A stretch of DNA of 50,921 nt, from the NCBI GenBank assembly GCA_028280785.1, contig JANQLF010000157.1, positions 1-50,921 of the forward strand. Direction: 5' to 3'. How positions within the stretch are numbered: position 1 is the first letter of the stretch; each line of letters starts with the position of its first letter. The position numbers were made by a program, and so were the translations under genes. Source of the DNA: Planctomycetota bacterium. Lineage in GTDB: Bacteria > Planctomycetota > UBA11346. Below, piece after piece: positions 43,664 to 50,921 of the stretch. The notes below the pieces were generated by a model that did not search any database, was not told the origin of the DNA, and saw only the letters and a list, made by a program, of their open reading frames with translations.

Positions 43664-44796
43664 TTAACCCCAATAGGCGCGAGGATGGTACTGGGACTTT
43701 TCCATCCGCGTTCAGCCGCACGCTTTTTTAAGCGAGGCCATGCTAATTTGTCACTGCCCGATCCGGACCAGTAGCGTAGCCCAATGCTACCAAGGAATGC
43801 CTCTAAATTTGCATCGCTTACACCGATCTCTGCCATAAAATCACTGATTGCTGTCGCATCCCATTCATGCATCCAGGTGAAGTTAATTAACTTTATTCGT
43901 TTATGATGTTCATCCCAGGCTTTGAAGACAGTATTAATGAATTTAGCTTGCTTTTCTTCCGAACTATTGAGTGAAGCTGCGGAAGGATAACCGAGTTGAG
44001 GAATATAGATGTCCTGATTACCAGGATGCTTGGCAACCATGTCGTCAAAGTCGTCTCGAATTTGACCCATGCTTTTGCCATTTTGGTTAGTGTAATCGAT
44101 ACCGTAATAAGAGATGCCGATAAAATCAGCATAGGTATTGAGTTCTAACCATTTATCAAAACTGCTTTCGTCATAAAAATTATAAGTAACTTCACTGCCA
44201 ACCAACGTACCGGGGCGTTGGGCACGTGCATAGGTGGCTACAGCGTCAAAGAATGTAATATATTTGTCCCAAGCCGCGTCATCATTTCCAAAATAAATAT
44301 CAATTTCTGAACCTATAATTAAACTCTGAATTTCGGCCGTGGGCATAGTGGTAAACAGTTCATCAAGTAAATCTTTAAAGCGTTGGATCATGGTGGCGTT
44401 ATCAAAGTCAGTTGCGGTGAGATCACTAGGAACTGGTTTGATGTTAATGTGTACTGGTCGAATAAATATAGAAACGGGCATGCCTTTCGCTGGATAAAAT
44501 GCTTCGGCAATCGCTGGAACACTCATGTCATAGATAGGATCACCGCCGCCATCTTTTGTTCCATCTTCGAGCATCGACCAATCAAAAGATAATTTAATAT
44601 TATCCATGTCAGTGAGCATGGCTTCATCATAGGCAGCGATGAAGTCGTCATCTTCTGGTAACGAGACATCGATAGAGAGCATGCGGTCACCGCGTTGAAC
44701 AATGGTGCTCCCACTTTTTTTCGAGCCACCACCGCCACCACATGCACAGATACAGCACAAAATAATAAAATAATAACAGACCTTGCTGTGTTCCAT
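43660..44796 (-). CDS. TIM-barrel glycosidase-like lipoprotein (Gln in place of an expected catalytic Glu)
   Basis: The product has 378 residues from the ATG at 44796. A lipobox ending in Cys19 is followed by a GGGGG linker (surface lipoprotein). The barrel has clan GH-A landmarks: MLSIDVSLPEDDDFIAAYDE, LIIGSEIDIYFG (Glu164 as acid/base), YADFIGISYYGIDYT and IYIPQLGYPSAASLNSSEEK. In the relatives I remember the last motif reads QE-x-GYPS with Glu as nucleophile; here it is Gln267. Either the activity is lost, or the nucleophile is elsewhere, or my alignment is wrong. It is probably a glycan-binding or hydrolysing surface lipoprotein. Confidence 0.7.
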   Translation of the reverse strand: MEHSKVCYYFIILCCICACGGGGGSKKSGSTIVQRGDRMLSIDVSLPEDDDFIAAYDEAMLTDMDNIKLSFDWSMLEDGTKDGGGDPIYDMSVPAIAEAFYPAKGMPVSIFIRPVHINIKPVPSDLTATDFDNATMIQRFKDLLDELFTTMPTAEIQSLIIGSEIDIYFGNDDAAWDKYITFFDAVATYARAQRPGTLVGSEVTYNFYDESSFDKWLELNTYADFIGISYYGIDYTNQNGKSMGQIRDDFDDMVAKHPGNQDIYIPQLGYPSAASLNSSEEKQAKFINTVFKAWDEHHKRIKLINFTWMHEWDATAISDFMAEIGVSDANLEAFLGSIGLRYWSGSGSDKLAWPRLKKRAAERGWKSPSTILAPIGVN

Positions 44797-44919
44797 TAGT
44801 ATATACCTACCCTTTGAGAGATTCAGTCCAGTGGTCAATTATCCGACAATTCGTAAGAAGTGGTCATTGTTTGCGTATTCAGATCCTTGAGTGTGTTTGT
44901 GGACAGGCAGTATTGTTCT

Positions 44920-46581
44920 ATGCGCATATATACACTACTTTTTTGCTTGAGTTACATGGGCATTTTGGCTGCTGAAGATGCGTCAAAACTGATCAGCGTA
45001 ACTGAAGAATTATCAACCATTCATTGTCTCGGTTATCGTTGCCTGATAGAGGGTGATGCGAATAACAATGCGACTGTCCAAGTAAGTTATCGTAAGCTTG
45101 GTGATCAAGAGTGGCGACCTGGGCTCGAGTTTATGGCCGTGGATAATGATGGAATTAGAGAAGCGCACGGAATCAAAGAAAACCAACGATTACACGCCGG
45201 GTCAGTGGTCGGTTTAAAAGAAGATACCAAATATGAGGTAAGATTACACTTAACTGATGCAGACGGGGGAAGTGAGGAACGCATCCTCAAAGCGAAAACT
45301 TGGAAAGAGCCTGCCTTACCGAATAAGGCCAAAGTCATGCAAGTGAAAGCAAAAGGAAGTGCATTGGAAAAAGCACTTAAACAAGCTAAGCCTGGCATGA
45401 TTCTACAATTAGCTGCAGGAGTATATGAAGGTAGCTTTGTCATGCCAACTGGTGCGCCAAATATGCCGATCGTACTTATTGGTCCCAAAGATGGTGAGGC
45501 AATTATTGACGCACAAGGTGCGAATAATGCAATTAATGCGCAGAATAAGAAACATCTTATGTTTGAGCGTTTGCATTTTCGTAATGCCAAATGGTTGGTT
45601 AATTGTAATGGTGCTGCACATATAACTATACGTCGCTGCCATTTTAGCGAATGTGATTACGGATTTGTTGCGCAGAAACATGCACATCGACAAGAGCGTA
45701 TCTTTATTGGTGATTGTACGATGAAGGGACGGGCTACCTGGCCACGTGAAAAGGGTATCGAAAGCATGCGCGGCATTCAAATAAGCGGTCGTGGCCATGT
45801 TGTTTGCCATAATCGTATTAGCCATTTTGCCGATGCGATTGACACGTTCAGTCAGTACCCTTGCGCAGGTATTGATTTTTATCGAAATGAAATCTCGGAA
45901 TGTACCGATGATGGTATTGAGTTGGATTATTCGGAATGTAATAATCGTGTGTTTGAGAATCGATTAACTAATATTTACCAGGGCATTTCTTTGCAGCCTG
46001 TTCATGGGGGTCCAGTATATGTGTACAGAAATATCATGTACAATGTTGTTAAAGAAACCTTTAAGATGCACAATCATTCTTACGGCGCATTTATTTTCCA
46101 TAATAACTCGGTGAAAAAGGGAATGCCATTAATCGTCATGACCTCCGAATCGAATCATCAGATGATCGCTAAAAATAATTTATTTATTGGTACCGATGGA
46201 AATTATGGCTACGAAAATACGAGTCCGATGAAGGATTGTATCTTTGAGCACAATGCGTTTGTTGGGGAGTGGAAGCAATTCTTAAAATGGAATAAAAAAC
46301 GTTACGACACATTGAATGACGCTGAGAAAGATGGTGTATTCCTGCATTCTTTGGTTCTCAAGGAAAATAAAGAATTCAAATCCAAGTTGCAGGCACCGGC
46401 GGATCCGAACGAGACATTTGCGGTGAGTGTCAATGATATGACTTTACATAAAAAGAGTCGTCTTATTGATCGCGCCGTGCGTATACCCAATTTCAACGAT
46501 GAATTTTCGGGGAAAGAGCCTGATATCGGAGCCTTAGAGCATGGTACAGACATGCCAATGTATGGTCCTCGCCCTAGGTAG
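44920..46581 (+). CDS. secreted right-handed parallel beta-helix protein (polysaccharide lyase/hydrolase-like)
   Basis: The product has 553 residues from the ATG at 44920, which begins a proper signal peptide (MRIYTLLFCLSYMGILAAED); a GTG at 44860 would add 20 non-signal residues. Residues 25-125 form an FN3-like sandwich (VQVSYRKLGDQEWRPGLEF...TKYEVRLHLTDADGG). Then come beta-helix coils: GMILQLAAGVYEGSFVMPTG, LMFERLHFRNAKWLVNCNGA, HITIRRCHFSECDYGFV, RVFENRLTNIYQGISLQPVH, YGAFIFHNNSVKKGMPLIVM. The fold is that of extracellular pectate-lyase- or alginate-epimerase-type enzymes. It is divergent from the TIM-barrel lipoprotein; a joint role on one polysaccharide is likely. Confidence 0.8.
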   Translation: MRIYTLLFCLSYMGILAAEDASKLISVTEELSTIHCLGYRCLIEGDANNNATVQVSYRKLGDQEWRPGLEFMAVDNDGIREAHGIKENQRLHAGSVVGLKEDTKYEVRLHLTDADGGSEERILKAKTWKEPALPNKAKVMQVKAKGSALEKALKQAKPGMILQLAAGVYEGSFVMPTGAPNMPIVLIGPKDGEAIIDAQGANNAINAQNKKHLMFERLHFRNAKWLVNCNGAAHITIRRCHFSECDYGFVAQKHAHRQERIFIGDCTMKGRATWPREKGIESMRGIQISGRGHVVCHNRISHFADAIDTFSQYPCAGIDFYRNEISECTDDGIELDYSECNNRVFENRLTNIYQGISLQPVHGGPVYVYRNIMYNVVKETFKMHNHSYGAFIFHNNSVKKGMPLIVMTSESNHQMIAKNNLFIGTDGNYGYENTSPMKDCIFEHNAFVGEWKQFLKWNKKRYDTLNDAEKDGVFLHSLVLKENKEFKSKLQAPADPNETFAVSVNDMTLHKKSRLIDRAVRIPNFNDEFSGKEPDIGALEHGTDMPMYGPRPR

Positions 46582-46636
46582 GATTTCATTTCCTTATTGT
46601 ATCTGGGTTTGCCGTTCCTAGGCTGCATCCACGTCT

Positions 46637-47221
46637 ATGGACCATTGCTCCTTTTATTTGCCAGATCCTTCTACTATTTCTAATAAAACTTTACTCGCCG
46701 TAGAGGGGGTAACTGGTTTTAAGGCTCGGAAAAACGAACGTGGAAGGGCGGTTGGTATCGAGCTGCAAACCCAGTTTGGCCCTATTTCCATGAATTTTAT
46801 GAACCCGAAAGAAATTCCCGAACATTTGGAGGGTTTTGTCGGTTGGGTTCATCATTGTGCTGAATCTGATCCACATGTAAAAGTTGATGTAGTTAGTCAG
46901 GTGATTTTACAAACCAACTTTTGTATAGGTTGTAATATTCGTCATGGTTTTGATGATGATTTTTTTATTTTATCAATGGTAGTAGATATTGCTGCTGCGC
47001 TGAAGGGCTTTGCGTTTATAAATGACACCATTGTTGCTGGTGATGGTGATTTTTTATGTGGTCGCATGAAGATGGAGCTAGAAGAGGTGCTGGGTCCTTT
47101 GGATGAGGATCAGGAGCCTGAGCCTAAGCAAACACCAACACGCAGGCGCTCTCGCTCACGCACACGCACGCATACCCGCACTCAGACTCGATCACGCGGT
47201 CGCTCAAGAAGGCGCAGATAG
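46637..47221 (+). CDS. unknown protein with Arg/Ser/Thr-rich C-terminal tail
   Basis: The product has 194 residues. Residues 1-155 look like a soluble alpha/beta domain (LLAVEGVTGFKARKNERGRA, SMVVDIAAALKGFAFINDT, ILQTNFCIGCNIRHGFDDDF) with no signal peptide. Residues 157-165 are acidic and Pro-rich, and 169-194 carry 14 Arg among 26 residues in alternating Arg-Ser/Thr pairs, with Arg4 at the end. Such a tail usually contacts RNA, DNA or polyanions. The family is not recognised. No ribosome binding site precedes the ATG, so expression may rely on leaderless initiation. Confidence 0.6.
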   Translation: MDHCSFYLPDPSTISNKTLLAVEGVTGFKARKNERGRAVGIELQTQFGPISMNFMNPKEIPEHLEGFVGWVHHCAESDPHVKVDVVSQVILQTNFCIGCNIRHGFDDDFFILSMVVDIAAALKGFAFINDTIVAGDGDFLCGRMKMELEEVLGPLDEDQEPEPKQTPTRRRSRSRTRTHTRTQTRSRGRSRRRR

Positions 47222-47272
47222 GTAAATACTGTTAAGATAAACACTTAAAGGTGTAAATATTTAACTTGCCAG

Positions 47273-47317
47273 GTGGCTAAGCCACCACTATATTCATCAA
47301 CATAGTGGCTAAGCCAC
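47273..47317. promoter_or_regulatory. two tandem perfect palindromes GTGGCTAAGCCAC before ALDH operon
   Basis: A 13-nt palindrome occurs twice, at 47273-47285 and 47305-47317, 19 nt apart, 28-72 bp before the aldehyde dehydrogenase start. The intervening bases also pair (CCACTAT with ATAGTGG), so the whole can fold alternately. This could be a double operator spaced about three turns (32 bp centre to centre), or a 5'-leader structure. No T-run follows, so it is not a simple terminator. Confidence 0.6.
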
Positions 47318-47344
47318 TGTTGAAATTTGAGGAGCAACAAAGAG

Positions 47345-48820
47345 ATGACAGCAACTGCATCACCCGTCCAAGCGCCACGCATCGGCCACCATATAAACGG
47401 CCAAAATGTTAATTCAGAAGATGGCGGTATTGAAGTTTATTCACCCTTAGATGGATCGTTAATTGGTCTCGTCGCTAATGCCGATCAAGCGCAATTAGAT
47501 CATTGTGTAAGCGTCGCGGCTGAAGCAGCTAAAGAGTGGAGTGTCACGCCGGTAAAAAACCGCATTCAGTGCTTATTTAAATTCAAACAAATATGCGAAG
47601 AGCGCAGTCAAGAATTGGGTGAAATTATTGCCAAGGAAAATGGCAAGACCGTAGCCGAAGCAATAGCTGGATTAAATAAAGGCTTAGAGGTTGTTGAATA
47701 TGCGTGTTCCTTACCGCAATTGTTAGTCGGTCAAACTTTAGAAGTGAGCAAGGGTGTTGATTGTTCAACACGTCGTTTTCCACTTGGTGTGGTTGCAGGT
47801 ATTACCCCATTTAATTTTCCAGCGATGGTTCCGTTATGGATGTTCCCAATTGCAATTGCATGCGGCAATACGTTTATTTTAAAACCAAGTGAAAAAGTTC
47901 CGTTCACTGCAAATAAATTAGCCGAACTTTTAGAGGAAGCCGGTTTACCAAAGGGCGTCTTTAATGTTATTCATGGTGATCGTAGCTGTGTAGAGGCTTT
48001 ACTCGATCATCCTGGTATCGCGGCAACGGCCTTTGTTGGTTCAACGCCAATTGCGCGCAGTGTTTATCAACGCGGCATTGCAGCGGGTAAGCGTATGCTC
48101 GCGCTTGGTGGTGCGAAAAATCACGTGGTGGTCATGCCTGACGCGGATCCTGAATTAGTAGCCTCGAATGTGTGTGCTTCAGCCTTTGGTTGTGCGGGAC
48201 AACGCTGTATGGCTGCTTCAGTTATGGTAGCGGTCGGTGATTGTGATGCGATGATTCAAAAAATAGTCGATTATGCAAAAACCATCAAAACCGGAACTGA
48301 AATGGGCGCGATTATTACTGACGAATCGCGTCAGCGCATCTGTTCTTATATTGATGGTGCGGGCGCACTCGGTGCCAAGGTTTTAGTCGATGGCCGTGAA
48401 GCGGAAACCAATGCTGATGAAAACGGTTACTACGTTGGACCAAGTATTATCGATGATGTGCAGGCTGAGCATAATTTAGCATGTGATGAAATTTTTGGAC
48501 CAGTGCTTTCTATAATCCGGGTAAAGACTTTGGACGAAGCTTTAGCCATCGAAAATAAAAATCCTTACGGCAATGCCGCGGCTATTTACACCAGCGACGG
48601 TGCTAGTGCGCGGTACTTTGAGCAACACGCCAATGCCGGTATGATCGGTGTAAATATCGGCGTTCCTGTTCCACGCGAACCGTTTAGTTTTGGTGGCTGG
48701 AATGATTCACGCTTTGGTGTCGGTGATATTACCGGTGATGATGGTATGCGTTTCTGGACACAGGCTAAAAAAGTTACGGTTAAATGGTCAGCAAATTCTC
48801 AATCTAACTGGATGAGCTAA
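47345..48820 (+). CDS. mmsA: CoA-acylating (methylmalonate-semialdehyde-type) aldehyde dehydrogenase
   Basis: The product has 491 residues from the ATG at 47345; a TTG at 47327 gives 6 more. PLGVVAGITPFNFPAMVPLW, ILKPSEKVPFTANKLAELLE, ALGGAKNH and CAGQRCMA with catalytic Cys288 fit the MmsA/IolA subgroup, which lacks the general-base Glu of ordinary ALDHs and uses CoA. It would convert an aldehyde from sugar or inositol breakdown to an acyl-CoA. It is first of an operon with an alcohol dehydrogenase and a second ALDH; the gap to the next gene is 19 bp with AAAGGA as binding site. Confidence 0.88.
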   Translation: MTATASPVQAPRIGHHINGQNVNSEDGGIEVYSPLDGSLIGLVANADQAQLDHCVSVAAEAAKEWSVTPVKNRIQCLFKFKQICEERSQELGEIIAKENGKTVAEAIAGLNKGLEVVEYACSLPQLLVGQTLEVSKGVDCSTRRFPLGVVAGITPFNFPAMVPLWMFPIAIACGNTFILKPSEKVPFTANKLAELLEEAGLPKGVFNVIHGDRSCVEALLDHPGIAATAFVGSTPIARSVYQRGIAAGKRMLALGGAKNHVVVMPDADPELVASNVCASAFGCAGQRCMAASVMVAVGDCDAMIQKIVDYAKTIKTGTEMGAIITDESRQRICSYIDGAGALGAKVLVDGREAETNADENGYYVGPSIIDDVQAEHNLACDEIFGPVLSIIRVKTLDEALAIENKNPYGNAAAIYTSDGASARYFEQHANAGMIGVNIGVPVPREPFSFGGWNDSRFGVGDITGDDGMRFWTQAKKVTVKWSANSQSNWMS

Positions 48821-48839
48821 GAAAAGGACAATAAAGAAA

Positions 48840-49892
48840 ATGAAAGCAGCAGTTTATCACGGTAAACAAGATATTCGCGTTAGCGATGTAGCCATGCCAA
48901 CTATTAGTGATGGTGAGGTATTGGTCAAAGTTCACTCATGTGCCGTTTGTGGTGCAGATTTACGCACCTATCAGCATGGTCATAAGTCAATTGACAGCGG
49001 TCGCGTGCTTGGCCACGAATTTTGTGGCGAAATTGTAGAAAATGCCAGCGATAATGGTTTCGCCGTCGGCGAACGTGCGGTGATGTATATTGTCATGCCT
49101 TGCGGCACCTGTCGTTATTGTGAACTCGGTATTGATAACATGTGCACCGACCGCACGACCTTAAGCTATCACCATGATGGTGCCTTTGCTGAATACGTGG
49201 TTATTCCAAAGAAAGCAGTTGAGTTAGGCCAACTTTATCGTGTGCCTGAACATATTTCTTCTGATGCCGCCGCACTTTCCGAGCCGCTTGGTTGCGTGCT
49301 TAATGCCCATGGTCGTTTAAATATTACCAAAGCAGATCGCGTTGCAGTCGTCGGTGCTGGTCCGATTGGTATTATGCATGCATTAACGGCTAAAATGAAT
49401 GGCGCGCAGCAGGTGATGTTGCTCGAGATGTCGCAAGAGCGTTTGGACATTGCCAAGAAATTTGAATTCGATCATTATATTCAAGTAACTAAAGACAAAG
49501 ATCACCACGCCGCTGTCTTGCAAGCCACTGAAGGCTTCGGTGCCGATGTAGTAATAGTCGCCTGTAGCGTCGCTGCTGCGCAGGCTGATGCATTGGAGCT
49601 GGCAGGTAAACGTGCACGTATCGAATTTTTTGGCGGACTGCCAAAGGATAATCCTTATACGACACTTAATGGTAATTTGATTCATTACAAAGAATTAACT
49701 ATTTCCGGTTCTTTTTCTGAAAAACGCAGTGACTTTGAGCGCGCCCAAGAATTAATTATGACTGGGCAATTTCCGGCTGAAGAGTTAATTACCCACCGCA
49801 TCCCTTTAGATGATGTCTGTGATGCTTTTGACATGATGACGGCTGGTTCTTCACTTAAAGTTTGTGTAAATCCCAATGGAGCCATTGCATGA
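48840..49892 (+). CDS. zinc-dependent medium-chain alcohol/sugar-alcohol dehydrogenase
   Basis: The product has 350 residues. Catalytic zinc ligands are Cys37 and His59-Glu60 (CAVCGADLRTYQHG, LGHEFCGEI), and the structural zinc site has four Cys (CGTCRYCELGIDNMC, residues 88, 91, 94, 102). The Rossmann fold begins VAVVGAGPIGIMHAL. This is the sorbitol/threonine dehydrogenase-like group that oxidises polyols. It probably supplies the aldehyde or ketone used by the two ALDHs. Its stop overlaps the start of the following gene (ATGA). Confidence 0.9.
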   Translation: MKAAVYHGKQDIRVSDVAMPTISDGEVLVKVHSCAVCGADLRTYQHGHKSIDSGRVLGHEFCGEIVENASDNGFAVGERAVMYIVMPCGTCRYCELGIDNMCTDRTTLSYHHDGAFAEYVVIPKKAVELGQLYRVPEHISSDAAALSEPLGCVLNAHGRLNITKADRVAVVGAGPIGIMHALTAKMNGAQQVMLLEMSQERLDIAKKFEFDHYIQVTKDKDHHAAVLQATEGFGADVVIVACSVAAAQADALELAGKRARIEFFGGLPKDNPYTTLNGNLIHYKELTISGSFSEKRSDFERAQELIMTGQFPAEELITHRIPLDDVCDAFDMMTAGSSLKVCVNPNGAIA

Positions 49893-50921
49893 CCATGACA
49901 ACAACACAGCACGCTTCATTAATTATTAACGGCCAATGCGTTGAATCAGGTCATGGCAGCAACGTTGATGTGATCGGCCCAGCAACTGGGAAAGCCATTG
50001 GCCATTTTGCTGCAGCAAGCAGCGAACAGGTTGATGCGGCTATCGCCTCAGCAAACAGTGCTTTTAAAGAATGGCGCGCATTAACGGCTTACCAACGCGA
50101 AACGATTATTCGCAAAGCTACTGCGCATGTGCGTGAGCAAGCTGATGAAATTGGCATGCTGATGGCACTCGAACAAGGCAAGCCGTTTAATCAGTCACGT
50201 AGTGAAGTGACCGCAGCCTGCGACATTATTGATTATTATGCGGCAGAAGGTGTGCGTGTCGAAGGAACCGTTCATCAAACTGAGAAAACTCAATTTCGCA
50301 GTATGCATATTCACCAACCCATCGGTGTGGTGGCAGCTATTACGCCCTGGAATTATCCAGTTGCTTTATTGAGCTGGAAATTGGGTCCTGCATTTGCTGC
50401 TGGTTGCACGGTTATTGTAAAACCTACGCCAATTACGCCGTTATCACCTTTTGCATTTTGCAAAGGACTTTGTGATGGCGGAATTCCTGCTGGTGTGCTG
50501 TCATTTATTTGTAGTGAAGAGGTGAGTATCGCTCAGCAATTAGTGACTCATAAAGATGTGCATAAGGTGGCAATGACTGGTTCAACCCAGACTGGTAAAG
50601 CTATTGCCGAATCGATCGCCTCACAATTAAAAGATGTCACCTTGGAATTGGGTGGTCATTGTCCGGCCATTGTTTGTGCTGATGCGGATATTCAGGAAAC
50701 GGCCAAATTAATCGCCTATAAAGCCTTCCGTAATATGGGCCAAAGCTGTTCAACGATTAATCGTATTTATGTCCATAGCAGTATTCACGACGAATTAGTT
50801 GCGGCACTCAAAGTTGAAGCAGAAAATCAAAGCATTGGAGATGGTATCGAGCCGGGTGATGTTGACCTTGGTCCGATGTGCACCGCCGAAGCACGCCAAA
50901 AAGTTGAAGAACATGTTGCTG
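49889..50921 (+). CDS. aldehyde dehydrogenase, NAD(P)-dependent (succinate-semialdehyde-dehydrogenase-like), 3' truncated by window
   Basis: The frame runs from the ATG at 49889 to the last base; 344 codons are visible of about 480. PIGVVAAITPWNYPVALLSW, VKPTPITPLSPFAFCKGL and the LELGGHCPAIVC general-base motif with Glu are typical of the GabD/aldA group, and GQSCSTINR holds the catalytic Cys. Unlike the first ALDH of this operon it retains the LELGG glutamate, so it makes a free acid rather than a CoA ester. It is coupled to the dehydrogenase gene by a 4-bp overlap. Confidence 0.9.
   Translation, partial: MTMTTTQHASLIINGQCVESGHGSNVDVIGPATGKAIGHFAAASSEQVDAAIASANSAFKEWRALTAYQRETIIRKATAHVREQADEIGMLMALEQGKPFNQSRSEVTAACDIIDYYAAEGVRVEGTVHQTEKTQFRSMHIHQPIGVVAAITPWNYPVALLSWKLGPAFAAGCTVIVKPTPITPLSPFAFCKGLCDGGIPAGVLSFICSEEVSIAQQLVTHKDVHKVAMTGSTQTGKAIAESIASQLKDVTLELGGHCPAIVCADADIQETAKLIAYKAFRNMGQSCSTINRIYVHSSIHDELVAALKVEAENQSIGDGIEPGDVDLGPMCTAEARQKVEEHVA

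Overview
The window looks like a chromosomal segment of a moderately AT-rich, Gram-negative, probably marine bacterium of the PVC group (Planctomycetes-Verrucomicrobia-Lentisphaerae). I infer this from gene content: four formylglycine sulfatases, short secreted RHS-core proteins, a membrane-anchored Hanks-type kinase, a neutral-ceramidase-like enzyme, a beta-helix protein, lipoproteins and a DegT aminotransferase. Low GC and the sulfatases would suit a Lentisphaerae-like organism, but there is no rRNA or other marker gene to settle it.

Layout. (1) 1-5382: the 3' end of an RHS protein, then a co-directional string in which two miniature RHS-core proteins with their own signal peptides alternate with small membrane proteins and lipoproteins. 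(2) 5435-10543: mobile or island-like DNA, with an IS630-type half transposase, a degenerate receiver/winged-helix regulator, a 770-bp gene-poor region with inverted repeats, an unknown 330-residue protein, and a tyrosine integrase beside tRNA-Ser(GCU) and its terminator. (3) 11209-15287: cheW plus an HBM-type chemoreceptor, an outer-membrane beta-barrel candidate and SixA. (4) 15383-20511: a sugar ABC importer (binding protein and two permeases, no ATPase) and a sulfatase. (5) 20621-31170: a lipid-modification or photo-oxidative-stress-like region. An eight-gene overlapping minus-strand operon (flavin oxidoreductase, DUF1365, two CFA-type methyltransferases, DUF2878, DUF1295, chalcone-isomerase-like, DUF4345) meets a convergent SOUL/SRPBCC/flavin-reductase operon. 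Both outer promoters, and the promoter of a nearby tetR, carry GAAACC beside the -35 box and a -10 box only 6-8 nt from the ATG. I propose a TetR-controlled regulon with leaderless mRNAs. (6) 31255-47221: polysaccharide and sulfated-glycan metabolism, with three sulfatases, a LacI regulator with two operators, a predicted secreted alpha-barrel enzyme, DegT aminotransferase, ceramidase-like hydrolase, two AraC regulators, a TIM-barrel lipoprotein, a beta-helix protein, and a small protein with an Arg/Ser/Thr tail. (7) 47345-end: an operon of two aldehyde dehydrogenases and a zinc alcohol dehydrogenase, preceded by two copies of a perfect 13-nt palindrome.

How it fits together (inference): regions 4, 6 and 7 could import, desulfate, cleave and oxidise sulfated sugars. 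Region 5 may modify membrane fatty acids in response to light or oxidative stress. Regions 1 and 2 are the accessory, rapidly changing part.
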